Source: an uncultured Collinsella sp. (lineage in GTDB: Bacteria; Actinomycetota; Coriobacteriia; Coriobacteriales; Coriobacteriaceae). Taken from it: a stretch of 64,000 bases of DNA. Positions 25,083 through 34,664 of the stretch are shown here, piece by piece. The stretch lies in contig UQIS01000006.1 in the NCBI GenBank assembly GCA_900541245.1, forward strand, positions 1 through 64,000, read 5' to 3'. Under the pieces are notes generated by a model, which did no database searches, was not told the origin of the DNA, and saw nothing but the letters and a program-made list of their open reading frames with translations. Positions within the stretch are counted from its first letter, which is position 1; the number at the start of each line of letters is the position of its first letter. The translations under genes were made by a program, and so were the position numbers.

Positions 25083-26963
25083 ATGCTCAATAATCACGAG
25101 GTCAATCTAACCGACGAGGAGGCTGCCGCCGAGGTCGCCCGCGTCGCGAAGACCTACCCCGTGGTGCGTTTGCTGTCGGCCGATCAGATTAAGAGCGAGC
25201 CTAACTGCTTGCTCGCCGGCGATCGCTGCCCTTGTCTGCGTCAGTCGAGTCTTGAGGCCTTGGCAGACTCCGATGAGGTGTCGGAGCAACTGCTCAACGA
25301 TGGTGTTGAGTACCGCGCCCGTCTGCGCCCTCTAAAGGTCGAGGGCGAGCCTCACGTCTTGCTGATGGTACGTCCGATCGATGGGCAGGAGGCCGCAGAA
25401 GAGGACCTTGTCTACACCGACGTGCTGACGAGTGTGCGCAATCGCCGATATTACGAAGAAAAGCTTCGTAGCGCCCGCATGAAGGCCGGTGTGGCGATGA
25501 TCGACCTTGATGATTTTAGGGTCTTCAACGATACGTGTGGCCGCCATGCCGGCGACCTTGCGCTCGGTGCCGTGGCGACGGCCATACGCAGCGGAATTCG
25601 TTCGACTGACGAGCTTGTGCGCTATGGCTGCGACAAGTTTGTGGTCGTCATGCCCGATATTCCCTCCGATGACTTTGCCCGTCGCCTGCATCAGGTATCC
25701 GATGCCGTTCATTCCACGGTTATTCCGGGCCATGAATACGTGAGCTTGACGGCATGTGTTGGTGGCGTTCGCATTCATGGCGAGACGGTCGACGAGGGCG
25801 TTGGCCGCGCTGTCCAGTTACTGAGCCGCGCTAAGGCAAAAGCCGGTACGGTCGTGACCGATTCCGATTCCATCGAGGCCTTCCAAAGCGAAAAGCCTTT
25901 GGTGCTTATTATCGATGACTCCGAGATGAACCGAGCCATTCTCAACGAGATGCTCAAGGACGAGTATTGCATCCTCGAGGCCGATAACGGTCGTACGGCG
26001 CTCGACATGGTCGACCGCTATGGCGATGAGTTGTCGCTCGTGCTGCTGGATATTGTCATGCCGGGCGTAAGCGGCTTTGAGGTGCTGGCCGGTCTGTCGC
26101 GCCGATCGGGCATCGACAATCTGCCTGTCATCATGATTTCGAGCGAAGATTCCGATGATATGGTTCTGCGCGCGTACGAGCTGGGCGCCTCGGACTATAT
26201 CAACCGCCCGTTTGACTCCCGTGTCGTGCGCCGCCGTGTAAGCAACACCATTCGCCTATACGCCAAACAGCGCCGCCTGACGAACCTGCTGTCCCAGCAG
26301 TACAACGAGCGCGTCAAGAACAGTCGCATGCTCATCGACATCATGGCTGGCGTCATGGAGCTTCGCAACGGCGAGAGCGGCAGGCACGTTACGAACATCG
26401 AGAAGCTGACCGAGCTGCTGCTTGGCTGTCTGGTCCAGCGTAGCGGCACGATCTTCCTCGACAATGAGGAACGCTCCACGATCGCCCTGGCTTCGGCGCT
26501 GCACGATATCGGCAAGATGTCGATTGACGATGCGATTCTCAACAAGCCCGGACGCCTTACGCCCGAGGAGTTCGAGGTTATGAAGACGCATACCACGATC
26601 GGCGCCGACATGCTGCGTGAGCTGGGTAGCCATCACGCCGGCAATGCGCTTATGGAATATGCGTACCAGATTGCGCGTTGGCACCACGAGCGCTGGGACG
26701 GCAAGGGTTACCCCGATGGCCTTAAGGGCGACGAAATTCCCATTGCCGCACAGGTGGTTTCGGTGGCCGACGTGTACGATGCCCTGACGAGCGTGCGCGT
26801 ATACAAAGACGCTATCCCGCACAAGGAGGCGATCCAAATGATCCTGGACGGTAAGTGCGGCACCTTTAACCCGCTGTTGCTCGACTGCCTGCTCGAGGTG
26901 CAAGACCGTATTGCCGAGACGTTGGCGCGCCCCGCCGACGTTGTCGCGTTCCCCACGATTTAG
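25083..26963 (+). CDS. GGDEF (degenerate)-receiver-HD-GYP signalling protein
   Basis: A 626-residue cytosolic protein with an unusual order of domains. Residues 1-105 are an unassigned input region with three cysteines (42, 49, 51). Residues 108-262 are a GGDEF-type fold whose signature is GCDKF (182-186) rather than GGDEF, so cyclase activity is doubtful. Residues 273-395 are a receiver domain with phosphoacceptor Asp323 (LLDIVMPGVSG). Residues 410-610 are an HD-GYP domain with His474-Asp475 (HDIGKMS), a central HH, and GYP at 542-544 (WDGKGYPDGLKGDEIP), which looks intact as a cyclic-di-GMP phosphodiesterase. The HPt gene 24 nt downstream suggests that phosphorelay to Asp323 controls it. 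No PilZ or other cyclic-di-GMP target is in the window. Confidence 0.9.
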   Translation: MLNNHEVNLTDEEAAAEVARVAKTYPVVRLLSADQIKSEPNCLLAGDRCPCLRQSSLEALADSDEVSEQLLNDGVEYRARLRPLKVEGEPHVLLMVRPIDGQEAAEEDLVYTDVLTSVRNRRYYEEKLRSARMKAGVAMIDLDDFRVFNDTCGRHAGDLALGAVATAIRSGIRSTDELVRYGCDKFVVVMPDIPSDDFARRLHQVSDAVHSTVIPGHEYVSLTACVGGVRIHGETVDEGVGRAVQLLSRAKAKAGTVVTDSDSIEAFQSEKPLVLIIDDSEMNRAILNEMLKDEYCILEADNGRTALDMVDRYGDELSLVLLDIVMPGVSGFEVLAGLSRRSGIDNLPVIMISSEDSDDMVLRAYELGASDYINRPFDSRVVRRRVSNTIRLYAKQRRLTNLLSQQYNERVKNSRMLIDIMAGVMELRNGESGRHVTNIEKLTELLLGCLVQRSGTIFLDNEERSTIALASALHDIGKMSIDDAILNKPGRLTPEEFEVMKTHTTIGADMLRELGSHHAGNALMEYAYQIARWHHERWDGKGYPDGLKGDEIPIAAQVVSVADVYDALTSVRVYKDAIPHKEAIQMILDGKCGTFNPLLLDCLLEVQDRIAETLARPADVVAFPTI

Positions 26964-26987
26964 TTTGACCAAAGGAGTTTTTAATCC

Positions 26988-27344
26988 ATGATTTCCATGC
27001 GTGAGGCGTATGAGAAGATCGGCGCTAATTATGATGACGCGTGCGCTCGGCTGATGGGCGAGGAAATGCTTGCCCGCTTTGCCCTCAAGTTTTTGGATGA
27101 CGAGAGCATGGACAAGCTGGAGGCCGCCATGGCGGCAGGAGACGCCGAAGGTGCGTTTATGGCAGCGCACACGCTCAAGGGCGTGAGCCAGAACCTGGGA
27201 TTCGATAATCTGTACGAGCCGGCGGTCGTGGTAACCGAAGCGCTGCGCGGCGCCGATGCCGTTGACGGCGCTCGCGAGGGAATGCATGCGTTGCAGCGGC
27301 AATATGCGGCTACGATGTCGGCCCTGCGCGAAGCGGCTGAATAA
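26988..27344 (+). CDS. Histidine phosphotransfer (HPt) domain protein
   Basis: A free-standing 118-residue HPt protein. The phosphorylatable His61 sits in AAHTLKGVSQNLG, the canonical HPt helix, and the rest is a helical bundle (ALRGADAVDG; MHALQRQYAATM). Start is the ATG at 26988 after AAAGGAG; an ATG three codons on is also possible. It lies 24 nt after the GGDEF-REC-HD-GYP gene, so the pair is almost surely one operon and the HPt likely donates to, or drains, that receiver domain. The upstream hybrid kinase is not in this window. Confidence 0.9.
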   Translation: MISMREAYEKIGANYDDACARLMGEEMLARFALKFLDDESMDKLEAAMAAGDAEGAFMAAHTLKGVSQNLGFDNLYEPAVVVTEALRGADAVDGAREGMHALQRQYAATMSALREAAE

Positions 27345-27385
27345 GAGCTTGCGAGCCTTGGGTTGCGTGCCGGCCACATATAGGT

Positions 27386-27430
27386 AAAAGGGCGCCCCGC
27401 CGGACCATGTGGCCGGCGGGGCGCCCTTTT
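27386..27430. terminator. Strong bidirectional terminator
   Basis: AAAAGGGCGCCCCGCCGG and its complement form an 18-bp stem with a short loop, with A and T tracts at both ends. It serves the HPt operon on the plus strand and the puuD-like gene on the minus strand. Confidence 0.95.
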
Positions 27431-27449
27431 GTGTTGTGCTGTCCGTGAA

Positions 27450-28259
27450 CTAACGGGCCTGCTTAACCTTTGCCGCTGCCTCGACAAACGACTTCCACAG
27501 GTTAAAGTCGGTCTCGAGCGTCTGCCAGGTGTACTCGGGATGCCATTGCACGCCCAGGCAGAAAGGCTGGCCTTCGACCTCGATGCACTCGGGAACGCCG
27601 TCGGTTGCCTTGGCGACCAAGCGCGTGCTTTTACCCAGACGATCGACGCAACAGTGGTGTGCGGAGTTGGTCTGGATTAGCCTGTGCCCGCCAACCGCGC
27701 GTTCCAGCAGCGAGCCCGGCACGACCTCGACGGGGTGCACGGGATCGTTGAGCACGTGGGTGTGGCGCCACTGCGTGCGACCCTCGCGCGCACCCAGGCT
27801 CGGCACGTCCATGCACAGGGTGCCGCCGGTGGCGACGTTGAGCAGCTGCGTGCCGCGGCAGGTGGTAAAGAGCGGCTTCTTGGCGCGGAGTACCTCGCCG
27901 ACCAGCTTAAACTCAAAGCTATCGCGAATCTCGCAGCAGAGGGTGGGGTCGTAGGGTCGATCATCGCCCCAGCGCTTGGGGTTGACGTCCGGGCCGCCGG
28001 GAATGGCGATGCCGTCGGCGATATCGACGTAATGACGGATAACCTCAATGTCCTCGGTGATGGACATCTGCAGCGGCAGACCGCCGGCGGCAAGGATGGC
28101 ATCGACAAAGACACTTGCGATCTCCTCGTTGGGGGAGAGCGTTTCGCTCAAAAACAGCTTCGCCTCTTCCCAGCGCGGCGCGACGAGGATGAGTGGGCGG
28201 TCGGCGGGGGCGACGTCGACGTGCGGGGTGTAGGACGATGAAGTACGAGTTCCGATCAT
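27450..28259 (-). CDS. Gamma-glutamyl-gamma-aminobutyrate hydrolase-like class I amidotransferase
   Basis: A 269-residue PuuD-type (peptidase C26) hydrolase that in known members cleaves gamma-glutamyl amide bonds. The catalytic Cys134 is in TTCRGTQLLNV and the His-Glu pair in VQWHPEYTW near 245. An IPGGPDVNPKRWG motif (about 86-98) is typical of this subfamily. It is the last gene of a five-gene minus-strand run with an amino-acid ABC importer, separated from the ATPase gene by 51 nt, which suggests the importer brings in a gamma-glutamyl or related compound. The ribosome site is weak. Substrate is inference. Confidence 0.88.
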   Translation of the reverse strand: MIGTRTSSSYTPHVDVAPADRPLILVAPRWEEAKLFLSETLSPNEEIASVFVDAILAAGGLPLQMSITEDIEVIRHYVDIADGIAIPGGPDVNPKRWGDDRPYDPTLCCEIRDSFEFKLVGEVLRAKKPLFTTCRGTQLLNVATGGTLCMDVPSLGAREGRTQWRHTHVLNDPVHPVEVVPGSLLERAVGGHRLIQTNSAHHCCVDRLGKSTRLVAKATDGVPECIEVEGQPFCLGVQWHPEYTWQTLETDFNLWKSFVEAAAKVKQAR

Positions 28260-28310
28260 AGGTGTAACTTTCGAGTTTGGATGGGCATGGCGGGCGGGTG
28301 GGCGGTCTGG

Positions 28311-29075
<765 letters not shown>

Positions 29076-29111
29076 GGTGCTCGGCTCCTTATGACTCGAA
29101 ATGGTAAAGCG

Positions 29112-29945
29112 TTAGCGGATGATGGTCGCGCCGGTCTTGTGCGAAACATAGACAGCGGCCTTGTTGATCGCGACGTTGATGAGGATGTAGATGACCGCGA
29201 TAACCAAGTAGACCGACACGAGAGCGTCGTAGTTGGTAATGAGCACGCGGGCATTTTGCATGAGGTCGGGGTAGCTCACCACATAGGCGACGGTGGTGTC
29301 TTTGACTACGACCACAAGCTGTGAAATCAAGGACGGAATGATAAACCGAATCGCCTGTGGCAATACGATTTTAAAGGTGATTTTAGCCTTGGAGAGACCG
29401 AGCGCCTGGGCCGCCTCGACCTGCCCGCGCGGTACGGCGTTGACGCCGGCGCGGAAAATCTCGGCCAGCACGCCGGCTGCGGCAAGCGCGACGGGAAGCG
29501 TGAGCATCCAAAACGACGGCAGCGCGATCTTGTACTGGGGTAGCACCAAAAAGAAGAAGTAGATGAACAGCAGGCTCGGCACGCCGCGGAAGAAATCGGT
29601 GAGCACGCGGCAGACCAGCTGCAGCGGCTTAATATCGCTCGTGCGGCCGAGCATAAGGGTCAAGCCCAGCACCAGCGCGATGGCGCCGGCAGTGAGTGCG
29701 ACTTTAACGGTGCCCTCAAAGCCGGCAAGCAGGAACTTCCAGGTAGTGAGGTGCGTAAAGAAATACCAGTAGTGGACCGAAAGCTGACCGGTCACATAAA
29801 AGCGCTGCAGTACCAGGACGGCGAGTGCGGCCACGGCAACAAGCGAGATGACGGTGCCGATGCGAATCTTGGCGCGCATCTTGGGGCCGGGAGCCTCGTA
29901 GAGCGCATCGCGCATGGTGAGCGCGGAGGTGGGGTGCTTGCTCAT
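29112..29945 (-). CDS. Amino-acid ABC transporter permease
   Basis: A 277-residue inner-membrane permease of the His/Glu/Gln/Arg family, with about five transmembrane helices. The cytosolic EAA loop contacting the ATPase reads AGVNAVPRGQVEAAQALGLS. An N-terminal extension of about 30 residues precedes the first helix. Its start codon overlaps the stop codon of the other permease gene by 4 nt, so the two are translationally coupled and probably heterodimerise. Confidence 0.93.
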   Translation of the reverse strand: MSKHPTSALTMRDALYEAPGPKMRAKIRIGTVISLVAVAALAVLVLQRFYVTGQLSVHYWYFFTHLTTWKFLLAGFEGTVKVALTAGAIALVLGLTLMLGRTSDIKPLQLVCRVLTDFFRGVPSLLFIYFFFLVLPQYKIALPSFWMLTLPVALAAAGVLAEIFRAGVNAVPRGQVEAAQALGLSKAKITFKIVLPQAIRFIIPSLISQLVVVVKDTTVAYVVSYPDLMQNARVLITNYDALVSVYLVIAVIYILINVAINKAAVYVSHKTGATIIR

Positions 29946-30601
29946 CGGAGGATCCTCACCTTCTTATCGATGTAGTTGCCAACGTGGCTCACCACAAAGG
30001 CCGTTCCCAGGTAGCCGAGCGCCGAGATAAAGAACGCAGCGACGCCACCGAGCGAGCGCGTGTTGATGTAGCTGACCACGCCGGTGAGCTCCTGCGGCTT
30101 AAGCGGTACCTGACTGCCGAGCGCGGTGGTAAGCATGACGGCGATAAAGAGGTTGGTCATGGGTAATACGCTCGAGCGCAGCGCCTGCGGAATCACGATC
30201 TTGGCGAGGATGCGGTTAAAGCTCATGCCGAGCGAACGTGCGGCTTCGACCTGACCGACGCCAACGGTGTTGATGCCGCTCATAAAGTTCTCGGAACCAA
30301 AGGCCGAGCCCAACAGGACCGTGGCGACGATAACGCAGGTGCGGTACGGCAGGACGACCTTGAGCGGCGGCAGCGCATAGACGACGATGATGAGCAGCGC
30401 GATGCCGGGGATGTTACGGAAGACCTGTACATACAGGTCGCCAAAGACGCGCAGCGGCTTGAGCGGCGACACGCGCATCACGGTGACGGCGACGGCCAGC
30501 ACCATGGCGATGGCAAACGACTCAAGCGTCATGCCCCAGGTTGCGAGCAGCGCGTCGATATAGTTCTGGCCATAGAGCGACCAGAGCTCGGAGAGACTCA
30601 T
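29942..30601 (-). CDS. Amino-acid ABC transporter permease
   Basis: A 219-residue permease partner, close to the minimal length for the family. Helices are visible at about 15-40, 55-80, 85-105, 145-165 and 185-210. The EAA loop reads SGINTVGVGQVEAARSLGMS. It is encoded between the binding-protein gene and the second permease, with a 4-nt overlap to the latter. Confidence 0.93.
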   Translation of the reverse strand: MSLSELWSLYGQNYIDALLATWGMTLESFAIAMVLAVAVTVMRVSPLKPLRVFGDLYVQVFRNIPGIALLIIVVYALPPLKVVLPYRTCVIVATVLLGSAFGSENFMSGINTVGVGQVEAARSLGMSFNRILAKIVIPQALRSSVLPMTNLFIAVMLTTALGSQVPLKPQELTGVVSYINTRSLGGVAAFFISALGYLGTAFVVSHVGNYIDKKVRILR

Positions 30602-30739
30602 GCGGACCTCCTGCCGATAAGGAAAGGGGCTCCCGTGTGTACGGAAGCCCCGACAACTCAGATTGGAAACAGTTTATCGCAATAAAGCGCATCGTACGTT
30701 TCCATATGGTTTCGTTGCGGCCGTTACCAGGCTCGCTGC

Positions 30740-31735
30740 CTAGGCGCCGATCTCGGGCAGCTCGGGAACGTTGGTGTCGCCCGTACGGTCGCCGATGCAG
30801 ATCTGCCACAGCTCGGTCCAGGTGCCATCGTCCTCGATCTTCTTAAGGAAGTCGTTAACGAAGGCGACGCCGTCGGAATCGAGCGGCAGGCCGATGCCAT
30901 AGGGCTCCTTGCTGCCGAAGGGCTTGCCGGCGATCTTGTATTTACCGGGCTCGCGGACCAGGGCGCTCTGCTGCATGTTGTTATCGATGACGTAGGCGTC
31001 AACGCGGCCCTGCTGGAGTGCCTGGCGGGCCTCCTCGTCGGTCTTGAACTCCTGCTGGCTGGCCTTGGGGGCAAACTCCTCCAGGATAGCGGGGCCGTTG
31101 GAACCGGACTGGACGGCGACGTTCTTGTCGGCCAGGTCGTCGACGCTTTTGATGTCGTCGTTATCGGCGAGCACCAGGATGGCCTGCTGGGTGTAGTAGT
31201 AGGGGCCAGCGAAGGAGACGAGCTTCTTGCGCTCGTCAGTGATGGTGTAGGTGGCAAAGACAGCGTCGACCTGGCCGTTTTGCAGGACGGACTCGCGCGT
31301 GTCCGAGGTCACCTGGGTGATCTCGACCTTGTTCTCGCCCAGAATGTAGTTGGACAGGAGTTGTGCGATACCGGCATCGAAGCCGCGGGTCTGACCGTCT
31401 TTCTCGTTGAGGAGGGAGAAGAGCGTGGAGGTCTGAACGCCACCGATCTTAAAGACGCCGGCGTCCTTGACGGCCGTGGCCCAGGTGCTGGCGGCGATGG
31501 CGTCGTCATCGGCCTTGGGGCCGTTGTCGACGAGCTTGTCGAACGCCTTGGCGTCGAGCGTGGTAGAAGCCTCGGTATCTTCGGAGCTCTTGGAAGAGCC
31601 GGCGGCGGAACCCTTGTCGGCCTCGGCGCTGGTGTCGGAGCAGCCGGCAAGACCAAGGCCGGCGACGGTTGCGAAGGTGGCGGCAACGAAGCCGCGGCGG
31701 TCGAGAACGACCTGCTGGGAGAGGTTCTTGCTCAT
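30740..31735 (-). CDS. Amino-acid ABC transporter substrate-binding lipoprotein
   Basis: A 331-residue extracellular solute-binding protein (family 3). The signal region DRRGFVAATFATVAGLGLAGC (twin arginines at 13-14, lipobox Cys at about 33) suggests lipidation and possibly Tat export. A Ser/Glu/Asp-rich linker follows. The mature domain has the family-3 elements GFDAGIAQLL, VDAVFATYTITDERK and VAVQSGSNGP. First gene of the importer operon. It has a good promoter and AAAGGTG ribosome site. Lgt, which lipidates such proteins, is also encoded in this window. Ligand is not deducible with confidence. Confidence 0.92.
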   Translation of the reverse strand: MSKNLSQQVVLDRRGFVAATFATVAGLGLAGCSDTSAEADKGSAAGSSKSSEDTEASTTLDAKAFDKLVDNGPKADDDAIAASTWATAVKDAGVFKIGGVQTSTLFSLLNEKDGQTRGFDAGIAQLLSNYILGENKVEITQVTSDTRESVLQNGQVDAVFATYTITDERKKLVSFAGPYYYTQQAILVLADNDDIKSVDDLADKNVAVQSGSNGPAILEEFAPKASQQEFKTDEEARQALQQGRVDAYVIDNNMQQSALVREPGKYKIAGKPFGSKEPYGIGLPLDSDGVAFVNDFLKKIEDDGTWTELWQICIGDRTGDTNVPELPEIGA

Positions 31736-31778
31736 GGTAGAACACCTTTCTCAATAAAATCCCTAGCGGTTGAGTAGA

Positions 31779-31808
31779 GTTATACCCCATTGCGTTCAGA
31801 CGGGTCAA
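31779..31808 (-). promoter_or_regulatory. Sigma-70-type promoter of the amino-acid importer operon
   Basis: On the minus strand, -35 TTGACC (31803-31808) and -10 TATAAC (31779-31784) are separated by 18 nt, about 45 nt before the binding-protein start codon. Confidence 0.7.
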
Positions 31809-31850
31809 CACGAAATAACTCAGAAACATACTTACCTTATGGGTAATTCT

Positions 31851-31888
31851 ACCTACCAAAAAGGGACAGGTTTATTTTGGCAGGTTTT
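31851..31888. repeat. Family B palindrome, copy 6
   Basis: ACCTACCAAAA and TTTTGGCAGGTTTT flank the AGGGACAGGTT core, in the 379-nt gene-free interval between the importer operon and dxs. Confidence 0.75.
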
Positions 31889-31934
31889 ATCTGGGCAAAC
31901 GTCGATAATTGCAGCTGAGATAGTGCTTTGAAAT

Positions 31935-31967
31935 CCACCACAAAGGGGACAGGCACCTTTGTGGTGG
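31935..31967. repeat. Family B palindrome, copy 7 (CCACCACAAAGG subtype)
   Basis: CCACCACAAAGG and CCTTTGTGGTGG flank GGGACAGGCA. The GGGACAG core is shared with the other copies while the arms differ. Confidence 0.75.
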
Positions 31968-32067
31968 TTCTTGCAGATGTGGCGGCCTGCCTTGCTGTTT
32001 TGTCTCAATCTGTAACAGTTAGACGGGAATTCGGGCCCTAGATGTTACAGATCGAGATAATCGCGTC

Positions 32068-32113
32068 GCGAAAATAAAAACCTCCGCAGGGGTGCTTTCC
32101 TTGCGGAGGTTTT
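32068..32113 (-). terminator. Terminator of dxs
   Basis: On the minus strand AAAACCTCCGCA pairs with TGCGGAGGTTTT, followed by a T-rich run, starting a few nt after the dxs stop codon. Confidence 0.9.
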
Positions 32114-32114
32114 C

Positions 32115-33896
32115 TTACTCGTTGAGTAGCCTTACGGCTTCGGCGGTTATGTTCTCGACCGTCATGCCGTTCTGAGCGAGCAGCTCGTTGGGGTCGTAGC
32201 GGTCGGGGAAGCCCTTGGCGATGCCGAAGGTGCGCGTGCGCACAGGCGTGCAGGCCAGATAGCACGCGACGCGCTCGCCCCAGCCACCGTCCAATATGCC
32301 GTCCTCGAGGGTGACGACAACGCGATGCTCGGCGGCAAGGCTGTCGAGGAACTCGCGGTCGAGCTCGGTTGCAAAGCGCGGGTTGACGAGCGTGGCCTCG
32401 ATACCGTACTCGGCAGTCAGACGGTTTGCCACGCGCTCACCCAGCTCAAAGAAATCGCCAAGCGCGAGCACGGCAACGTCGCGGCCCTGACGCACCACGT
32501 TGTAGCGAACGGCGCTGTAGTCGGCGTCTTCGGCAGGCGCAAGGTCGGGGCGGCTAACCAGGCCAATGCCCGGTACGCGGATCGCCACGGGATGCTCGCG
32601 GTGGTCGAGCGACCAACTCAGCATGGACAGATATTCCTCCATGCAGGCCGGCGCCAAGTAGTGCATGTTGGGAAGACCGTCCAGCATGGAAATATCAAAG
32701 AACGAGAGGTGCGTCTCGGACGTGGTGCCAAAGATCGACGCGCCAAACACTAGAATGGTTGCGGGGGCGTCGTTGAGGCACAGATCGTGCCACAGCTCGT
32801 CGTAGGCGCGCTGCAAAAACGTGCCGTACACACCAAAGACTGGCTTGGCGCCCGAGCGCGCAAGCGCGGTGGCAAAGGTCACGGCGTGCTCCTCGGCAAT
32901 GCCCACATCGACGAACTGTTTGCCGGCGGCAGCGCGAAGCTCGGGTGTAAAGCCCATGATGTAGGGCGTGGCGGCCGTGATGCCCACGACCTGCGGATCG
33001 CGCTCGATGGCGGCGCTGAGCGCCTCGCCCGTAATGTCGGCGTAGGTGCGCGGCGCAGGCTCGCTCGGATGGCCCGGGCAGAGCTTACGTCCAGTTGCCA
33101 TGTCAAACGGACCCACGTGATGCCAGCGTTCGGGGTCGTTCTGGGCTGGCTCAAAGCCCTTGCCCTTGGCGGTGGAGACGTGCAGCACGATGGGGTGATC
33201 GATATCGCGCAGTTCCTGCAACGCGTCGACGAGGGCCAACACATCGTTGCCGGCGTCCAGATAGCGGTAGTCGAGCCCCATCGCGCGGAAAACGTTGCGC
33301 TCACAGGTGCCGTTGCTGGCACGCAGCTCGGCCAGATTGCGATACAGGCCGCCATGGTTCTCGGCAATGGACTGGTCGTTATCGTTGACGATGATGATCA
33401 GGTTGCTATCGAGTTCGGCGGCATTGTTAAAGCCCTCAAACGCCAGGCCGCCCGAAAGCGAGCCGTCGCCAATGATGGTGATGACGTTGTACGCATCGCC
33501 CGCCAGGTCGCGCGCGTGGGCAAGGCCGCAGCCCAAGCTCACCGAGGTCGAGGTGTGACCCATGGCGAACAGGTCGTGCTCGGACTCGTCGGGATTGGCA
33601 AAGCCAGAAGCCTCACCATAACGCTCCGGATCGATATAGGTGTACGCGCGCCCGGTCAGCGCCTTGTGGGCGTAGGTCTGGTGCGAAACGTCAAAGACAA
33701 TCTTGTCGATGGGGGAGTTAAACACGCGATGAAGCGCAACCGTAAGCTCAACGACGCCCAAGTTGGGGGCAACGTGCCCGCCGACGGCGGCGGAGCTTTC
33801 GAGGATTGCCTGGCGGATCTCGCCGCAGAGCTGCGGGAGCTCGGCGCGATTAAGAGCCTTGACGTCCTCGGGCGTTGTCGTTTGCGTAAGCAGCAT
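32115..33896 (-). CDS. dxs: 1-deoxy-D-xylulose-5-phosphate synthase (divergent type)
   Basis: Condenses pyruvate and glyceraldehyde 3-phosphate with thiamine diphosphate, first step of the MEP isoprenoid pathway. The 593-residue protein has the ThDP/Mg motif GDGSLSGG (143-150) with NDND about 30 residues on, the catalytic Glu in VGIAEEHAV, and N-terminal HVAPNLGVVELTVALH and GHTSTSVS with expected His residues. It is shorter than the roughly 620-residue type enzyme. Where classical DXS has DRAGLVG-DG-THxG, this has VFGASIFGTTSETHLSFFD, so the usual Arg is absent. I keep dxs but a related transketolase-like enzyme is possible. Monocistronic, GGAG ribosome site. Confidence 0.8.
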   Translation of the reverse strand: MLLTQTTTPEDVKALNRAELPQLCGEIRQAILESSAAVGGHVAPNLGVVELTVALHRVFNSPIDKIVFDVSHQTYAHKALTGRAYTYIDPERYGEASGFANPDESEHDLFAMGHTSTSVSLGCGLAHARDLAGDAYNVITIIGDGSLSGGLAFEGFNNAAELDSNLIIIVNDNDQSIAENHGGLYRNLAELRASNGTCERNVFRAMGLDYRYLDAGNDVLALVDALQELRDIDHPIVLHVSTAKGKGFEPAQNDPERWHHVGPFDMATGRKLCPGHPSEPAPRTYADITGEALSAAIERDPQVVGITAATPYIMGFTPELRAAAGKQFVDVGIAEEHAVTFATALARSGAKPVFGVYGTFLQRAYDELWHDLCLNDAPATILVFGASIFGTTSETHLSFFDISMLDGLPNMHYLAPACMEEYLSMLSWSLDHREHPVAIRVPGIGLVSRPDLAPAEDADYSAVRYNVVRQGRDVAVLALGDFFELGERVANRLTAEYGIEATLVNPRFATELDREFLDSLAAEHRVVVTLEDGILDGGWGERVACYLACTPVRTRTFGIAKGFPDRYDPNELLAQNGMTVENITAEAVRLLNE

Positions 33897-34124
33897 CGTT
33901 GTGGGTTACTCCATGCGAATCGTGCGCCGGCACTCCCTCGGCCGGCACAATTGCACAAGACAGTCTCGCACATTTTGGCGTTTGATATGTGACGGCGGCG
34001 CGGTAATTCGCCAACTGGTGGGGCAAAACGTTTTGTCCGATGCCATACTGATATGTTCCATGATGTTTTTATCGATTGTGCACAGGCCGTGGCTTGTCGC
34101 CGTGAGTCGCTGGAAGGAGGCAGC

Positions 34125-34661
34125 ATGTCCGATGCCGTTCGTGCCGAAAAAATCGCGCACGAGGTCGACTATGCCGCCCGCCAGCTGGCCCAGGCGGGCC
34201 GCTTGGACCTGACGCACGAGTTTATCCAGCATGGCGACGTGACGGTCTATGCACATGTGACTTCGGTAGCGCGGGCGAGCCTGTCCTTTGCCGAGCGCTT
34301 GGGCCGTGCCGGCATTTCGGTCGACCGTGCTTCGTTGTTGCGCGGGGCCCTGCTGCACGATTACTTTCTCTATGACTGGCACGATCCCGACCCAAGCCAT
34401 CGGCTGCATGGCTTTCGCCACCCGTTTTTTGCCCTGGCACGTGCGGAGGAAGATTTTGAGCTGACGCCGCGCGAACGGAATATTATCGTGCGGCATATGT
34501 TTCCGCTGGTGCCAGTGCCGCCGACGTGTCGTGAGGCTTGGATTGTATGCCTGGCAGATAAATGGTGCGCTCTGCGCGAGACGGTCGCCGGTCGTCTGCG
34601 GCGCAAGGACGAGGCGGACGATGGCGTGAGTGGCGAATCGAGCGAAAAGAGGAGAGGGTAG
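34125..34661 (+). CDS. HD-domain protein (predicted phosphohydrolase)
   Basis: A 178-residue HD-superfamily protein. The metal motif His-Asp is in RGALLHDYFLYDW and an additional histidine lies in HGFRHPFFALARA, with a late Asp in VCLADKWCALRET. Such small HD proteins usually hydrolyse phosphate esters, often of nucleotides; substrate is unknown. The ATG at 34125 follows GGAAGGAGGCAGC. Its last codons hold the ribosome site of the next gene, 3 nt downstream, so the two form an operon. Confidence 0.85.
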   Translation: MSDAVRAEKIAHEVDYAARQLAQAGRLDLTHEFIQHGDVTVYAHVTSVARASLSFAERLGRAGISVDRASLLRGALLHDYFLYDWHDPDPSHRLHGFRHPFFALARAEEDFELTPRERNIIVRHMFPLVPVPPTCREAWIVCLADKWCALRETVAGRLRRKDEADDGVSGESSEKRRG

Positions 34662-34664
34662 ACG

